The position numbers and the translations under genes were made by a program. This document shows, piece by piece, positions 45,969 to 53,814 of a DNA stretch of 64,000 bases (its first letter is position 1; every line of letters starts with the position of its first letter). The stretch lies in assembly GCF_014195485.1 (NCBI RefSeq), contig NZ_JACIBU010000001.1:1550001-1614000 (forward strand), given 5' to 3'. The DNA is from Modestobacter versicolor (GTDB lineage: Bacteria > Actinomycetota > Actinomycetes > Mycobacteriales > Geodermatophilaceae). The notes under the pieces are model-generated. The model made no database searches and had not been told where the DNA came from. It worked only from the letters and a program-made list of their open reading frames with translations.

Positions 45969-46933
45969 GCTCGATCCGACTGCGACAGGGCGCCCCCGGG
46001 GCGCAGCTGCTCGGCCTGGGCAGCTACCGGCCGCGCCGCCGGGTGACCAACGACGAGCTCGCGCAGGTGATGGACACCAACGACGAGTGGATCCAGAGCC
46101 GGGTCGGCATCGCCGAGCGCCGGTGGGCCTCCGAGGACGAGACGCTCGTGGAGATGGCGGTCGCCGCCGGCGGCAAGGCGCTGGCCGCCAGCGGGCTGGC
46201 CCCCGACCAGGTCGACATGGTCATCCTCGCCAGCGCCAGCCTCCAGGCCCCGATCCCGGGCATCGGCCCGCAGGTCGCGCACCGGCTGGGCATCCCCCGG
46301 CCCGGGGCCTTCGACCTCAACGCCGGCTGCGCCGGGTTCTGCTACGCCCTCGGGGTGGCCAACGACGCCATCCGCAGCGGCGACGCGACCAACGTGCTGG
46401 TCGTCGGGGTCGAGCGGCTGACCGACGTCACCGACCAGACCGACCGCACCACCGCGGTGATCTTCGCCGACGGCGCGGGCGCCGCCGTGATCGGCGCCTC
46501 CGACGAGCCGGGCATCGGCCCGGTCGCCTGGGGCAGCGACGGCGACCAGTACAACGCCATCGAGATCGCCGCCGGTCGCTCGACGATGACCATGGCCGGC
46601 CAGGCGGTCTACCGCTGGGCCACCACCAAGCTCACCGAGACGCTCGTCGAGGCGATGGAGAAGGCCGGCGTCACCGCCGCCGACATCGACGTCTTCGCCC
46701 CGCACCAGGCCAACCTGCGGATCGTCGAGTCGATGGCCAAGAAGCTCGGCTTCGGCGAGAACACGGTCATCGCGCGCGACATCGTCCAGTCCGGCAACAC
46801 CTCCGCCGCCTCCATCCCGCTGGCGCTGACCGCGCTCATGGAGTCGGGCGAGGCGAAGTCCGGCGACCTCGCGCTGGTGCTCGGCTACGGCGCCGGGCTC
46901 ACCTTCGCCGGTCAGGTGCTCCGACTGCCCTGA
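45965..46933 (+). CDS. fabH: beta-ketoacyl-ACP synthase III
   Basis: A 322-residue initiating condensing enzyme that joins an acyl-CoA primer to malonyl-ACP. The catalytic triad is present: Cys in DLNAGCAGFCYALG, His in FAPHQANLRIV and Asn in QSGNTSAASIPLAL. The N-terminus contains DTNDEWIQSRVGIAERRWA, a FabH hallmark. It starts within the fabD stop (ATGA overlap), so translation is coupled. M. tuberculosis lacks fabH at this position (its fabH is elsewhere), whereas Streptomyces has fabD-fabH-acpP-fabF. This cluster is therefore of the Streptomyces type with mycobacterial-type flanks. Confidence 0.97.
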   Translation: MSSIRLRQGAPGAQLLGLGSYRPRRRVTNDELAQVMDTNDEWIQSRVGIAERRWASEDETLVEMAVAAGGKALAASGLAPDQVDMVILASASLQAPIPGIGPQVAHRLGIPRPGAFDLNAGCAGFCYALGVANDAIRSGDATNVLVVGVERLTDVTDQTDRTTAVIFADGAGAAVIGASDEPGIGPVAWGSDGDQYNAIEIAAGRSTMTMAGQAVYRWATTKLTETLVEAMEKAGVTAADIDVFAPHQANLRIVESMAKKLGFGENTVIARDIVQSGNTSAASIPLALTALMESGEAKSGDLALVLGYGAGLTFAGQVLRLP

Positions 46934-47021
46934 CCCCACCCACTGCCGGGACACCCGTCCCGGACGACGGCGGCGGACCGTCCCCCGGCCCGCCGTCACC
47001 ATCCGAGAGAGAGGACCCAGC

Positions 47022-47267
47022 GTGCCCAGCACCGCAGACATCCAGGCCGGTCTCGCCGAGATCCTGGAGGAGGTGGCCGGCGTGACCCCCGCCGACGCCA
47101 CCCCGGAGAAGTCCTTCACCGACGACCTGGACGTCGACTCCCTGTCGATGGTCGAGATCGCCACCGCCGTCGAGGACAAGTTCGGCGTGGCCATCCCCGA
47201 CGACGAGCTCGCCAACATCAAGACCGTCGGCGACGCCATGTCCTACATCGAGAAGAACCAGGGCTGA
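47022..47267 (+). CDS. acpP: acyl carrier protein
   Basis: An 81-residue acidic carrier of growing acyl chains. The phosphopantetheine attachment Ser is in the DLDVDSLSMVEIATAVEDKF helix (DSLS motif near residue 41). The starter helix TADIQAGLAEILEEV and the C-terminal GDAMSYIEKNQG complete a four-helix ACP. GTG 47022 follows GAGAGAGAGGA closely, a strong ribosome-binding site fitting a highly expressed protein. The structured repeat copy A begins directly after its TGA, before fabF, and may alter the ratio of acpP to downstream message. Confidence 0.96.
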   Translation: MPSTADIQAGLAEILEEVAGVTPADATPEKSFTDDLDVDSLSMVEIATAVEDKFGVAIPDDELANIKTVGDAMSYIEKNQG

Positions 47268-47365
47268 CGAAGGACCCCGCTGCCCCCCACCGCTCGCACG
47301 CTCGCGGCGGGCCCCTGCAGCGGGGCTCGCACGCTCGCGGCGGGCCCCTGCAGCGGGGCCGTTCC
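47268..47365 (+). repeat. structured post-stop element, copy A, with tandem duplication
   Basis: Directly after the acpP TGA: GAAGGACC overlapping outer arm CCCCGCTG, CCCCCC, inner stem CCGC/GCGG, CGGGCCCCTG leading into closing arm CAGCGGGG. The 3' half (33 bases, 47293-47325) is repeated exactly at 47326-47358, followed by CCGTTCC. Compare 36180 and 50205. It sits inside the fab operon, between acpP and fabF. Confidence 0.8.
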
Positions 47366-47413
47366 AGCACCTCATCCCCGGCCGTCCGGCCAGTCAGTCA
47401 GGAAGGAACGTCC

Positions 47414-48655
47414 ATGAGCACGCCCACCGCCGACATCGTCGTCACCGGGCTCGGTGCCACCACCCCCCTCGGTGGTGACGTCGCCTCCACCTGGGAGGCA
47501 CTGCTGGCCGGTCGGTCCGGGGTCAGCCGGATCACCGACGACTGGGTCAAGGACTTCCCGGCCCAGCTGGTGGCCCGGCTGGCGACCGACCCGGCCGACC
47601 AGCTCGACCGGGTGCGGTCCCGCCGGCTCGACCGCAGCCAGCAGGTCGCCGTCATCGCCGCCGAGGAGGCCTGGCGCGACGCCGCCGGCGCCGACTCCGG
47701 CATCGACCCCGAGCGCCTCGCCGTCGTCTTCGGCACCGGCATCGGCGGCGCGCTCACCCTGCTCGGCCAGGACGACGTCCTGGAGGAGAAGGGCCCCAAG
47801 CGCGTCTCCCCCTTCACCATCCCGATGCTCATGCCCAACGGCCCCGCCGCCGCCGTCGGCCTGGCCGTCGGCGCCCGGGCCGGTGTGCACGCCCCGGTCA
47901 GCGCCTGCGCCTCCGGCGCCGAGGCGATCCGCTGGGGCCTGGACCTGCTCCGCCTCGGCCGGGCCGACATGGTCGTCGTCGGCGGGACCGAGGCCTGCGT
48001 CCACCCGCTGCCGATGGCCGGGTTCGCCGCGATGCGCGCGATGAGCACTCGCAACGACGAGCCCGAGCGCGCCTCCCGGCCCTTCGACAAGGGCCGCGAC
48101 GGCTTCGTGCTCGGCGAGGGCGCCGCGGCGCTCGTGCTGGAGCGCGCCGACGCGGCCGCCGCCCGCGGCGCCACGGTCTACGCCCGGCTTGCCGGCGCCG
48201 GTGGCACCTCCGACGGCTACGACCTCGTGGCCCCGCACCCCGAGGGCGAGGGGGCCGCCCGGGCGATCGGCGCGGCCATCCGCGACGCCGGCCTGACCCC
48301 GGCCGACATCGGCCACGTCAACGCGCACGCCACCTCGACCCCGCTGGGCGACACCGCGGAGGCCACCGCGATCCACGACGCGATCGGCGACCACGTGCTG
48401 GTCACCGCCACCAAGAGCCAGACCGGCCACCTGCTCGGTGCCGCCGGCGCCCTGGAGTCGGTGTTCGCGATCCTGGCGCTGCGCGACCAGGTGGTGCCGG
48501 CGACCGCCAACCTCGAGGACGTCGACGACTCCCCCGCCGTCCAGGCCCTCGACATCGTCCGCCGCGAGCCGCGGAAGGCGAGCTTCACCGCCGCGCTGAA
48601 CGACTCGTTCGGCTTCGGCGGCCACAACATGGCCCTGGTGTTCACGACGGCGTGA
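47414..48655 (+). CDS. fabF: beta-ketoacyl-ACP synthase II (FabF/KasA type)
   Basis: A 413-residue elongating condensing enzyme. Cys in HAPVSACASGAEAIRWG, His in VNAHATSTPLGDTAEA and His in TATKSQTGHLLGAAGALESV form the active site with the conserved Lys. It starts MSTPTADIVVTGLGATTPLG with AGGAAGGA just upstream of the ATG. Only one kas-type gene is present here; M. tuberculosis has kasA and kasB at this place. It extends acyl-ACP in the type II system, and accD follows after 31 bases. Confidence 0.96.
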   Translation: MSTPTADIVVTGLGATTPLGGDVASTWEALLAGRSGVSRITDDWVKDFPAQLVARLATDPADQLDRVRSRRLDRSQQVAVIAAEEAWRDAAGADSGIDPERLAVVFGTGIGGALTLLGQDDVLEEKGPKRVSPFTIPMLMPNGPAAAVGLAVGARAGVHAPVSACASGAEAIRWGLDLLRLGRADMVVVGGTEACVHPLPMAGFAAMRAMSTRNDEPERASRPFDKGRDGFVLGEGAAALVLERADAAAARGATVYARLAGAGGTSDGYDLVAPHPEGEGAARAIGAAIRDAGLTPADIGHVNAHATSTPLGDTAEATAIHDAIGDHVLVTATKSQTGHLLGAAGALESVFAILALRDQVVPATANLEDVDDSPAVQALDIVRREPRKASFTAALNDSFGFGGHNMALVFTTA

Positions 48656-48686
48656 CGGACCCGACCCGCTCCTCGAGGAGTCGCTC

Positions 48687-50102
48687 ATGACCACCATCTC
48701 CGCCGCACCGCCGACCACGCCGACCGTCGACCCGCGGGACCCCGAGGACCGGCTCGCCCGGTTCTTCGACCCCGGGTCGATGCAGACGCTGGCCCCCCGG
48801 GACACCTCCGGGGTGCTCGCCGCCCGCGGCACGGTGTCCGGTTCGCCGGCGATCGCCTACTGCACCGACGCCACGATCATGGGCGGCGCGATGGGCGTCG
48901 ACGGGTGCCGGCACATCGTCGACGCCATCGACGCCGCGCTCCGCGAGCGGGTGCCGGTCGTCGGCATCTGGCACTCCGGCGGTGCCCGGCTGGCCGAGGG
49001 CGTCACCGCCCTGCACGCCGTCGGTGAGGTCTTCGCCGCGATGGTGCGGGCCTCCGGGCGGGTGCCCCAGATCTCGGTCGTCCTGGGGGCCGCCGCCGGT
49101 GGCGCCGCCTACGGTCCGGCGCTCACCGACCTGGTGATCATGGGGCCGGCCGGCCGGGTCTTCGTGACCGGTCCGGACGTCGTCCGCTCGGTCACCGGCG
49201 AGGTCGTCGACCAGGAGCAGCTCGGCGGGCCGGACACCCACGGCCGGCGGTCCGGCGTCGTCCACGTGGTCACCGACACCGAGGCCGAGGCGCTGGAGAC
49301 GGCGCGGACGGCGGTCGACCTGCTCGCCGCGCAGGGCACCTTCGCCCCCGCCGACGACTCCCCCGCCGTCGACCTGATGGCGCTGCTCCCCGAGCAGCGC
49401 AACCGGGCCTACGACGTGAAGCCGGTCGTCGCCGCGCTGCTGGACGGGCCCGGCCTGGAGCTGCACCCGCGGTTCGCGCCGAACATCATCACCACCCTGG
49501 GCCGGCTGTCCGGGCGCACGGTCGGCGTCATCGCCAACAACCCGCTGCGGCTGGGTGGCTGCCTGGACTCCGCCTCGGCGGAGAAGGCCGCCCGGTTCGT
49601 GCGGATGTGCGACGCCTTCGGGGTGCCGCTGGTCGTGCTGGTCGACGTCCCGGGCTACCTGCCCGGTGTCGGGCAGGAGTGGGACGGCGTCGTGCGCCGC
49701 GGCGCGAAGCTGCTGCACGCCTTCGCCGAGGCCGTGGTGCCTCGGGTGACGCTGGTGACCCGCAAGTCCTACGGCGGCGCCTACATCGCGATGAACGCCC
49801 GCTCGCTGGGCGCGACCGCGGTGTTCGCCTGGCCGGGCGCCGAGGTCGCCGTGATGGGCGCCAAGGCAGCGGTCGGGATCCTGCACCGCAAGAAGCTCGC
49901 CGCGGCCCAGCCCGGTGAGCGGGAGGCGCTGCACGCGCAGCTGGCCGCCGAGCACGAGCGGATCGCCGGTGGGGTCGCCCGGGCCCGGGAGATCGGGGTC
50001 GTGGACGACGTCGTCGACCCGGCGCAGACCAAGCGCCGGCTGGTGGCCGCGCTGGCCGAGGCGCCCTCGGGCCGCGGGGCGCACGGCAACATCCCGCTGT
50101 AG
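48687..50102 (+). CDS. accD6: acetyl/propionyl-CoA carboxylase carboxyltransferase subunit (AccD6-like)
   Basis: A 471-residue beta subunit of an acyl-CoA carboxylase, transferring carboxyl from biotin to acetyl-CoA to give malonyl-CoA. Crotonase-fold motifs in each half form the two oxyanion holes: VVLGAAAGGAAYGPALTDLV (AGGAAYGPA) in the first and RKSYGGAYIAMNARSLGA in the second. HSGGARLAEGV also marks the N-half. Position as last gene of the fab cluster matches Rv2247 (accD6). The biotinylated alpha subunit is not in the window. ATG 48687 is preceded by CGAGGAGTCG. A 50-base perfect palindrome follows as terminator. Confidence 0.94.
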   Translation: MTTISAAPPTTPTVDPRDPEDRLARFFDPGSMQTLAPRDTSGVLAARGTVSGSPAIAYCTDATIMGGAMGVDGCRHIVDAIDAALRERVPVVGIWHSGGARLAEGVTALHAVGEVFAAMVRASGRVPQISVVLGAAAGGAAYGPALTDLVIMGPAGRVFVTGPDVVRSVTGEVVDQEQLGGPDTHGRRSGVVHVVTDTEAEALETARTAVDLLAAQGTFAPADDSPAVDLMALLPEQRNRAYDVKPVVAALLDGPGLELHPRFAPNIITTLGRLSGRTVGVIANNPLRLGGCLDSASAEKAARFVRMCDAFGVPLVVLVDVPGYLPGVGQEWDGVVRRGAKLLHAFAEAVVPRVTLVTRKSYGGAYIAMNARSLGATAVFAWPGAEVAVMGAKAAVGILHRKKLAAAQPGEREALHAQLAAEHERIAGGVARAREIGVVDDVVDPAQTKRRLVAALAEAPSGRGAHGNIPL

Positions 50103-50106
50103 GGCA

Positions 50107-50156
50107 GACGCACGAACGGCCCGGCACCCCATGGGGTGCCGGGCCGTTCGTGCGTC
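50107..50156 (+). terminator. 50-base perfect palindrome ending the fab operon
   Basis: The arms of 25 bp, beginning GACGCACGAACGGCCCGG and meeting at CCCCATGGGG, are fully complementary without a spacer loop. It begins 4 bases after the accD stop and is by far the strongest hairpin in the window. Confidence 0.85.
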
Positions 50157-50204
50157 GTCAGGCCGTGTCTTCGAGGACGGCGGCGGGCAGCGCACCGGCA
50201 TCCT

Positions 50205-50265
50205 CGGCCCCGCTGCAGGGGCCCGCGCCGAGCCTGCGAGGCGTGGGGGGCAGCGGGGTCCTTCG
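50205..50265 (-). repeat. structured post-stop element, copy B
   Basis: Directly after the DUF3145 TGA on the minus strand: CGAAGGACC overlapping outer arm CCCCGCTG, CCCCCC, inner stem CGCC/GGCG, CGGGCCCCTG leading into CAGCGGGG. Outer arms equal copy A (47268) while the inner stem equals copy C (36180), so the two stems vary independently. Confidence 0.8.
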
Positions 50266-50766
50266 TCAGACGACCTGGTGCAGCCAGGTGACCTGGGTGC
50301 CGTCGCCGGCGTGCCGGTAGGCCTCGAGGTCGGCGTCCCACGCGGCGCCGAGCAGGTCGTCCACGCCGTGCCGGAAGGCCTCGATCGAGGTGGCGGTGGC
50401 GGCGAGGTGGCGGAGCTGGTTCTCGTTGACGACCAGGTCGCCGCTCGCGCTGACCGCGGAGCGGTGGACGCCGTAGCCGGGCACGTAGGACATGCGCTCG
50501 CCGTCGTTGCCGTGGCTGGCTTCCTCGGTGACCTCGAAGCGCAGCATCGGCCACTGCTTCAGGGCAGCGACGAGGCGGGCCCCGGTGCCGGGCGCGCCCG
50601 TCCAGGCGACCTCGGCACGGTAGGACCCGTGCGTCACGGGCTGCTCACCCCATGACAGGGAGACCGGCGTGCCGACCACGCGCTCGAGCGCCCATTCGAC
50701 ATGCTGGCAGAGCGCCTTCGGGCACGCGTGCACGAAGACGACACCCTGGGTTGACCGTCGCTGCAC
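50266..50766 (-). CDS. DUF3145 domain protein
   Basis: A 166-residue cytosolic protein of an actinobacteria-specific family of unknown function. The family signature is readable: TQGVVFVHACPKALCQHVEW at the start, VSLSWGEQPVTHGSYRAEVAW, LRFEVTEEASHGNDGERMSY, and EAFRHGVDDLLGAAWDADLE at the end. Two cysteines lie near the N-terminus. GTG 50766 has GGAGG 7 bases upstream and is clearly better than an in-frame start 13 codons earlier. The convergent neighbour is the fab operon. DUF3145 genes commonly follow fab genes in actinobacteria, which hints at lipid metabolism (inference). Confidence 0.9.
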   Translation of the reverse strand: MQRRSTQGVVFVHACPKALCQHVEWALERVVGTPVSLSWGEQPVTHGSYRAEVAWTGAPGTGARLVAALKQWPMLRFEVTEEASHGNDGERMSYVPGYGVHRSAVSASGDLVVNENQLRHLAATATSIEAFRHGVDDLLGAAWDADLEAYRHAGDGTQVTWLHQVV

Positions 50767-51076
50767 GGCGCACCTCCATCGACTCGACTGGTTCGTCTTC
50801 CCCAACGGACCTGTCGCGCGATGACTGCGTTGCGTACCTCGGCGGCTCTCAGAGCAACCGGTGCAGAGTTTGCCGGATCGTGACCTGCTCGCGCCAGCCC
50901 GAGTTGGGTCGGATGAGACATCTGGGGCCCGAGTGGTCCAGTGTGGCGATCATCTTCGCAGGTCACGCCCGCTCCAGCGGCGACACGTGGACAGATCTGA
51001 CGAGAACTGTCCAGATGTCGCGGGCGGCGGTCCCGGAGGCAGCGCGGGACCTCGGGAGCGGTGCGTGCACGGTAGC
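50767..51076. other. 310-base intergenic region without a gene
   Basis: It lies upstream of DUF3145 and downstream of the OpuAC-type gene. No convincing coding frame. It holds an inverted repeat GGACAG/CTGTCC with a 12-base spacer (50989-51012) that includes the palindrome CAGATCTG. The DUF3145 promoter must lie here. Confidence 0.6.
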
Positions 51077-51979
51077 TCAGGCGGCGTCCCACCAGCGGGC
51101 TGCGGCCTGCTCGGGTGTCAGCCCCTCGCTCTCCACCGCGCGGTTGAGCCTGATCAGGTCGGCGGTGGTCAGCCGGGCACTGGCCGCGTTCAGCGCGTCC
51201 GCGAGCGGCGCACCCCAGCGGTCGAGCACCGCCGCACCGACCAGGGGCACGACGTTCTCCCGGGGCTGCAGCCCGCGGTCGTCGACCAGCAGGACGACGG
51301 AGGCCTGCGACAGCCGCGGGTCGGTCGTCTCCAGCAGGCCGACGTGGACGTGCCCGGTGAGCAGTGCCTCCACGGTCGCCGACCGCGACGGCATGTTGCG
51401 CACGTCGGCGAAGTCCAGGCCGTAGACCGCCTGCAGGCCGGGCAGGCAGAGCGGGCGCTGCCGGCACTCGGGCGGGCCGCCGAAGGTGAGCCCACGGGCG
51501 AGCGGAACGAGGTCGGACAGCGTCGTGACGCCGTGCCGGGCGGCGAAGGCGGTGCTGACGGCGAACCCGTTCTGGTCCTCGGCCTCCGCGGCGTCGAGCA
51601 CCACGACACCGCGGCCGCGCAGGGCCTCGCGCAGCGCCGCGTGCAGGTCCGCCGGCGTCCCCGGCCCGGCGCCGGCACCGCGGTCGGCGAACTGCAGCGC
51701 CGTCCCGAGGTAGTCGATGACGACGTCCACCACGCCCTGCTCCAGGGCCGGCTGCACCACCTCGCGGGTGCCCACCCCGGACTGCAGCGAGACCGGCAGG
51801 CCCGCCCGGCGGACCGCCTCGGCGTACACCGCGGCCAGGATCTCGTTCTCGCTGAAGTCGTAGGAGGCGAACCGGATCGTCGCGGTGGGCTGCTCGCCCT
51901 CCGGCTCGTCGGCCGAGCAACCGGCGAGCACCCCGAGCAGCGCGACCAGGAGGGCGGCCCAGCTCCGGTGAGGTGACAT
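51077..51979 (-). CDS. OpuAC/ProX-type substrate-binding lipoprotein, orphan
   Basis: A 300-residue secreted lipoprotein: signal MSPHRSWAALLVALLGVLAG with lipobox LAGC, then a binding fold related to quaternary-amine (glycine betaine, choline, carnitine) receptors. Visible are IRFASYDFSENEILAAVYAE, GVGTREVVQPALEQGVVDVV and DYLGTALQFADR, plus TTLSDLVPLARGLTFGGPPE. The GxGTREVVxPALExGxVD style is typical of OsmX/ProX-like receptors. No permease or ATPase gene is adjacent, so it must work with a transporter elsewhere or has become a sensor. ATG 51979 follows GGGGAGG by about 9 bases. It diverges from the PAP2-kinase operon. Confidence 0.85.
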   Translation of the reverse strand: MSPHRSWAALLVALLGVLAGCSADEPEGEQPTATIRFASYDFSENEILAAVYAEAVRRAGLPVSLQSGVGTREVVQPALEQGVVDVVIDYLGTALQFADRGAGAGPGTPADLHAALREALRGRGVVVLDAAEAEDQNGFAVSTAFAARHGVTTLSDLVPLARGLTFGGPPECRQRPLCLPGLQAVYGLDFADVRNMPSRSATVEALLTGHVHVGLLETTDPRLSQASVVLLVDDRGLQPRENVVPLVGAAVLDRWGAPLADALNAASARLTTADLIRLNRAVESEGLTPEQAAARWWDAA

Positions 51980-52116
51980 GCTGCCCGCCTCCCCTGCCGC
52001 AGCGTCACCGCCGAGCGCGAGGCGCGCCCCGACGGTGCGGGAACGGCCCACGTTAGCGGCGCCGGGGCGCGCAGAGGGATGTCCTGGGCGGCCCGCGAGG
52101 AGCACGATCACGGGCC

Positions 52117-53814
52117 ATGACCACGCTGCCGCGGGCGGTGTCCGTCGTGGGTCCCGCCGCCGGGCCCGGACCTCCGGCGATCCGTCGCGTGGGTCGCCGT
52201 CGGCGGCCGTCGGGCGAGCCGCCACCCCTCCCCCGGCACCTGAACGCGTCGGGAAAGTGGTGGCTCGCGCTCAGCGGCGGCGTCGTCGTCGTGTGGGTGG
52301 TGGTGTGGGCGACCGACAACGTCGGGTGGTTCGACGCCGCCGACACCGCGGTGCTGCAGGCGTTCGAACGGCTGCGCTCACCCGCCCTCACCGAGGTCGC
52401 CGAGGTCGCCGGTGTGCTCGCCACCCGGGAGGCCATCTACGTGCTGTGGCTGGCCAACCTGCTGCCGCTCATCGTGTTCCGCCGGTGGCGGCACCTGTTC
52501 GTGTCGATCGCGGTCGGACTGGTCGTGGTCAACACCGGGGCCGGCGTGGCCGCCACCCTGCAGCGGCCGCGCCCCTACGAGGTCGAGATCATCGGCCCGT
52601 GGGCCGGCTTCTCCATGCCCCCCCTGCCGGTCACCGTGCTCGCGGCCTTCCTGCTCGCCATCGTCTACTCGCTGGTGCCGGCCGGCCGGAAGCGGACCGT
52701 CTGCAAGTGGGTGGTCTGCGGGCTGCTGCTGGTCACCGCGCTGTCCCGGCTGTACCTGGGCCAGGACCACCCGACCGACGTGGCCGCCGGCGTCATCCTC
52801 GGCGTGGCCGTGCCCCTGGCGGCCTTCCGGCTGCTCACCCCCAACGACGTCTACCCGGTGCGCTACCACCGGGGCCGCCCGGCCCACCTGGACGTCACCG
52901 GCAGCCGGGGGGCGGCGATCGTGCGGGCGCTGGAGGACCAGCTGGGGTTGCTGGCCACCCAGGTGGAGCCCTTCGGCCTGGCCGGCTCGGGTGGCTCGAC
53001 CCCGCTGCGGATCACCGTGAAGGCCGCCGGCGAGGGCGAGAGCTGCGTGTTCGGCAAGCTCTACGCGGCCACCCACGTGCACTCCGACCGCTGGTACAAG
53101 CTCGGCCGCACGCTGCTGTACGGGCGGCTGGAGGACGAGCAGCCGTTCCACAGCGTGCGCCGGCTGGTGCAGTACGAGGACTACGTGCTGCACCTGTTCA
53201 CCTCCGCCGGCCTGCCCGCGCCGCGACCGCTCGGCATCGTCGAGATCACCCCCGAGCGCGAGTACCTGCTGGTCACCGAGTTCATCGCCGGCGCACGGGA
53301 GATCGGGGACGCCGAGGTCGACGACGACGTCATCGACCAGGGGCTGGCGGTGGTCCGCCGGATGTGGGAGATCGGCGTGGCCCACCGGGACATCAAGCCC
53401 GCGAACCTGCTGGTCCGCGACGGTCGGCTGGTGGTCATCGACACCGCGTTCGCCGAGGTGCGGCCCAGCCCGTGGCGGCAGGCGGTCGACCTGGCCAACA
53501 TGATGCTGGTGCTGGGGCTCCGCACGGACGCCGAACGGGTGTACCGGCGCGCGCGGCGCCAGTTCTCCGACGAGGAGATCGCCGAGGCCCTCGCCGCGAC
53601 CCGCGGGCTGACCATGCCCTCGCAGCTGCGCCGGCTGCTCCGCCAGCAGGGCCGCGACCTGCATGCGGACTTCGTCCGGCTGCTCCCCTACCAGCTGCCG
53701 CCGGTGCGGATCCAGCGCTGGAGCTGGCGGCGGACCGGGCTGACCATCGCCACGCTGGTCATGCTGCTGCTCTGCGCCGCGGTCACCGCCGACCTGCTCC
53801 GGTCGCCGCTGTGA
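52117..53814 (+). CDS. fusion of PAP2-like membrane domain and protein-kinase-like domain
   Basis: A 565-residue protein. Residues about 45-235 form a six-helix PAP2 domain with RPRPY and SRLYLGQDHPTDVAAG (SR-x5-H-x3-D) intact. The central PSGH motif is replaced by FSMPPLPVTV, so one catalytic His is missing. Residues about 290-500 form a kinase-like domain: VFGKLYAAT (Lys candidate), EYLLVTEFIAGAREIGD (hinge), HRDIKPANLLV (catalytic loop, about 423) and VVIDTAFAEV (DFG-equivalent IDT). A final helix (TIATLVMLLLCAAVTADLL) returns to the membrane. Small-molecule or lipid phosphorylation is possible. It heads an operon with a lipoprotein, an LPG-synthase-type protein and an intact PAP2. Confidence 0.85.
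   Translation: MTTLPRAVSVVGPAAGPGPPAIRRVGRRRRPSGEPPPLPRHLNASGKWWLALSGGVVVVWVVVWATDNVGWFDAADTAVLQAFERLRSPALTEVAEVAGVLATREAIYVLWLANLLPLIVFRRWRHLFVSIAVGLVVVNTGAGVAATLQRPRPYEVEIIGPWAGFSMPPLPVTVLAAFLLAIVYSLVPAGRKRTVCKWVVCGLLLVTALSRLYLGQDHPTDVAAGVILGVAVPLAAFRLLTPNDVYPVRYHRGRPAHLDVTGSRGAAIVRALEDQLGLLATQVEPFGLAGSGGSTPLRITVKAAGEGESCVFGKLYAATHVHSDRWYKLGRTLLYGRLEDEQPFHSVRRLVQYEDYVLHLFTSAGLPAPRPLGIVEITPEREYLLVTEFIAGAREIGDAEVDDDVIDQGLAVVRRMWEIGVAHRDIKPANLLVRDGRLVVIDTAFAEVRPSPWRQAVDLANMMLVLGLRTDAERVYRRARRQFSDEEIAEALAATRGLTMPSQLRRLLRQQGRDLHADFVRLLPYQLPPVRIQRWSWRRTGLTIATLVMLLLCAAVTADLLRSPL

Noticed and set aside
47293..47358. Two-unit direct repeat considered as a CRISPR start
   Set aside because: Two abutting copies with no spacer, no cas genes and an explanation as part of the intergenic element.
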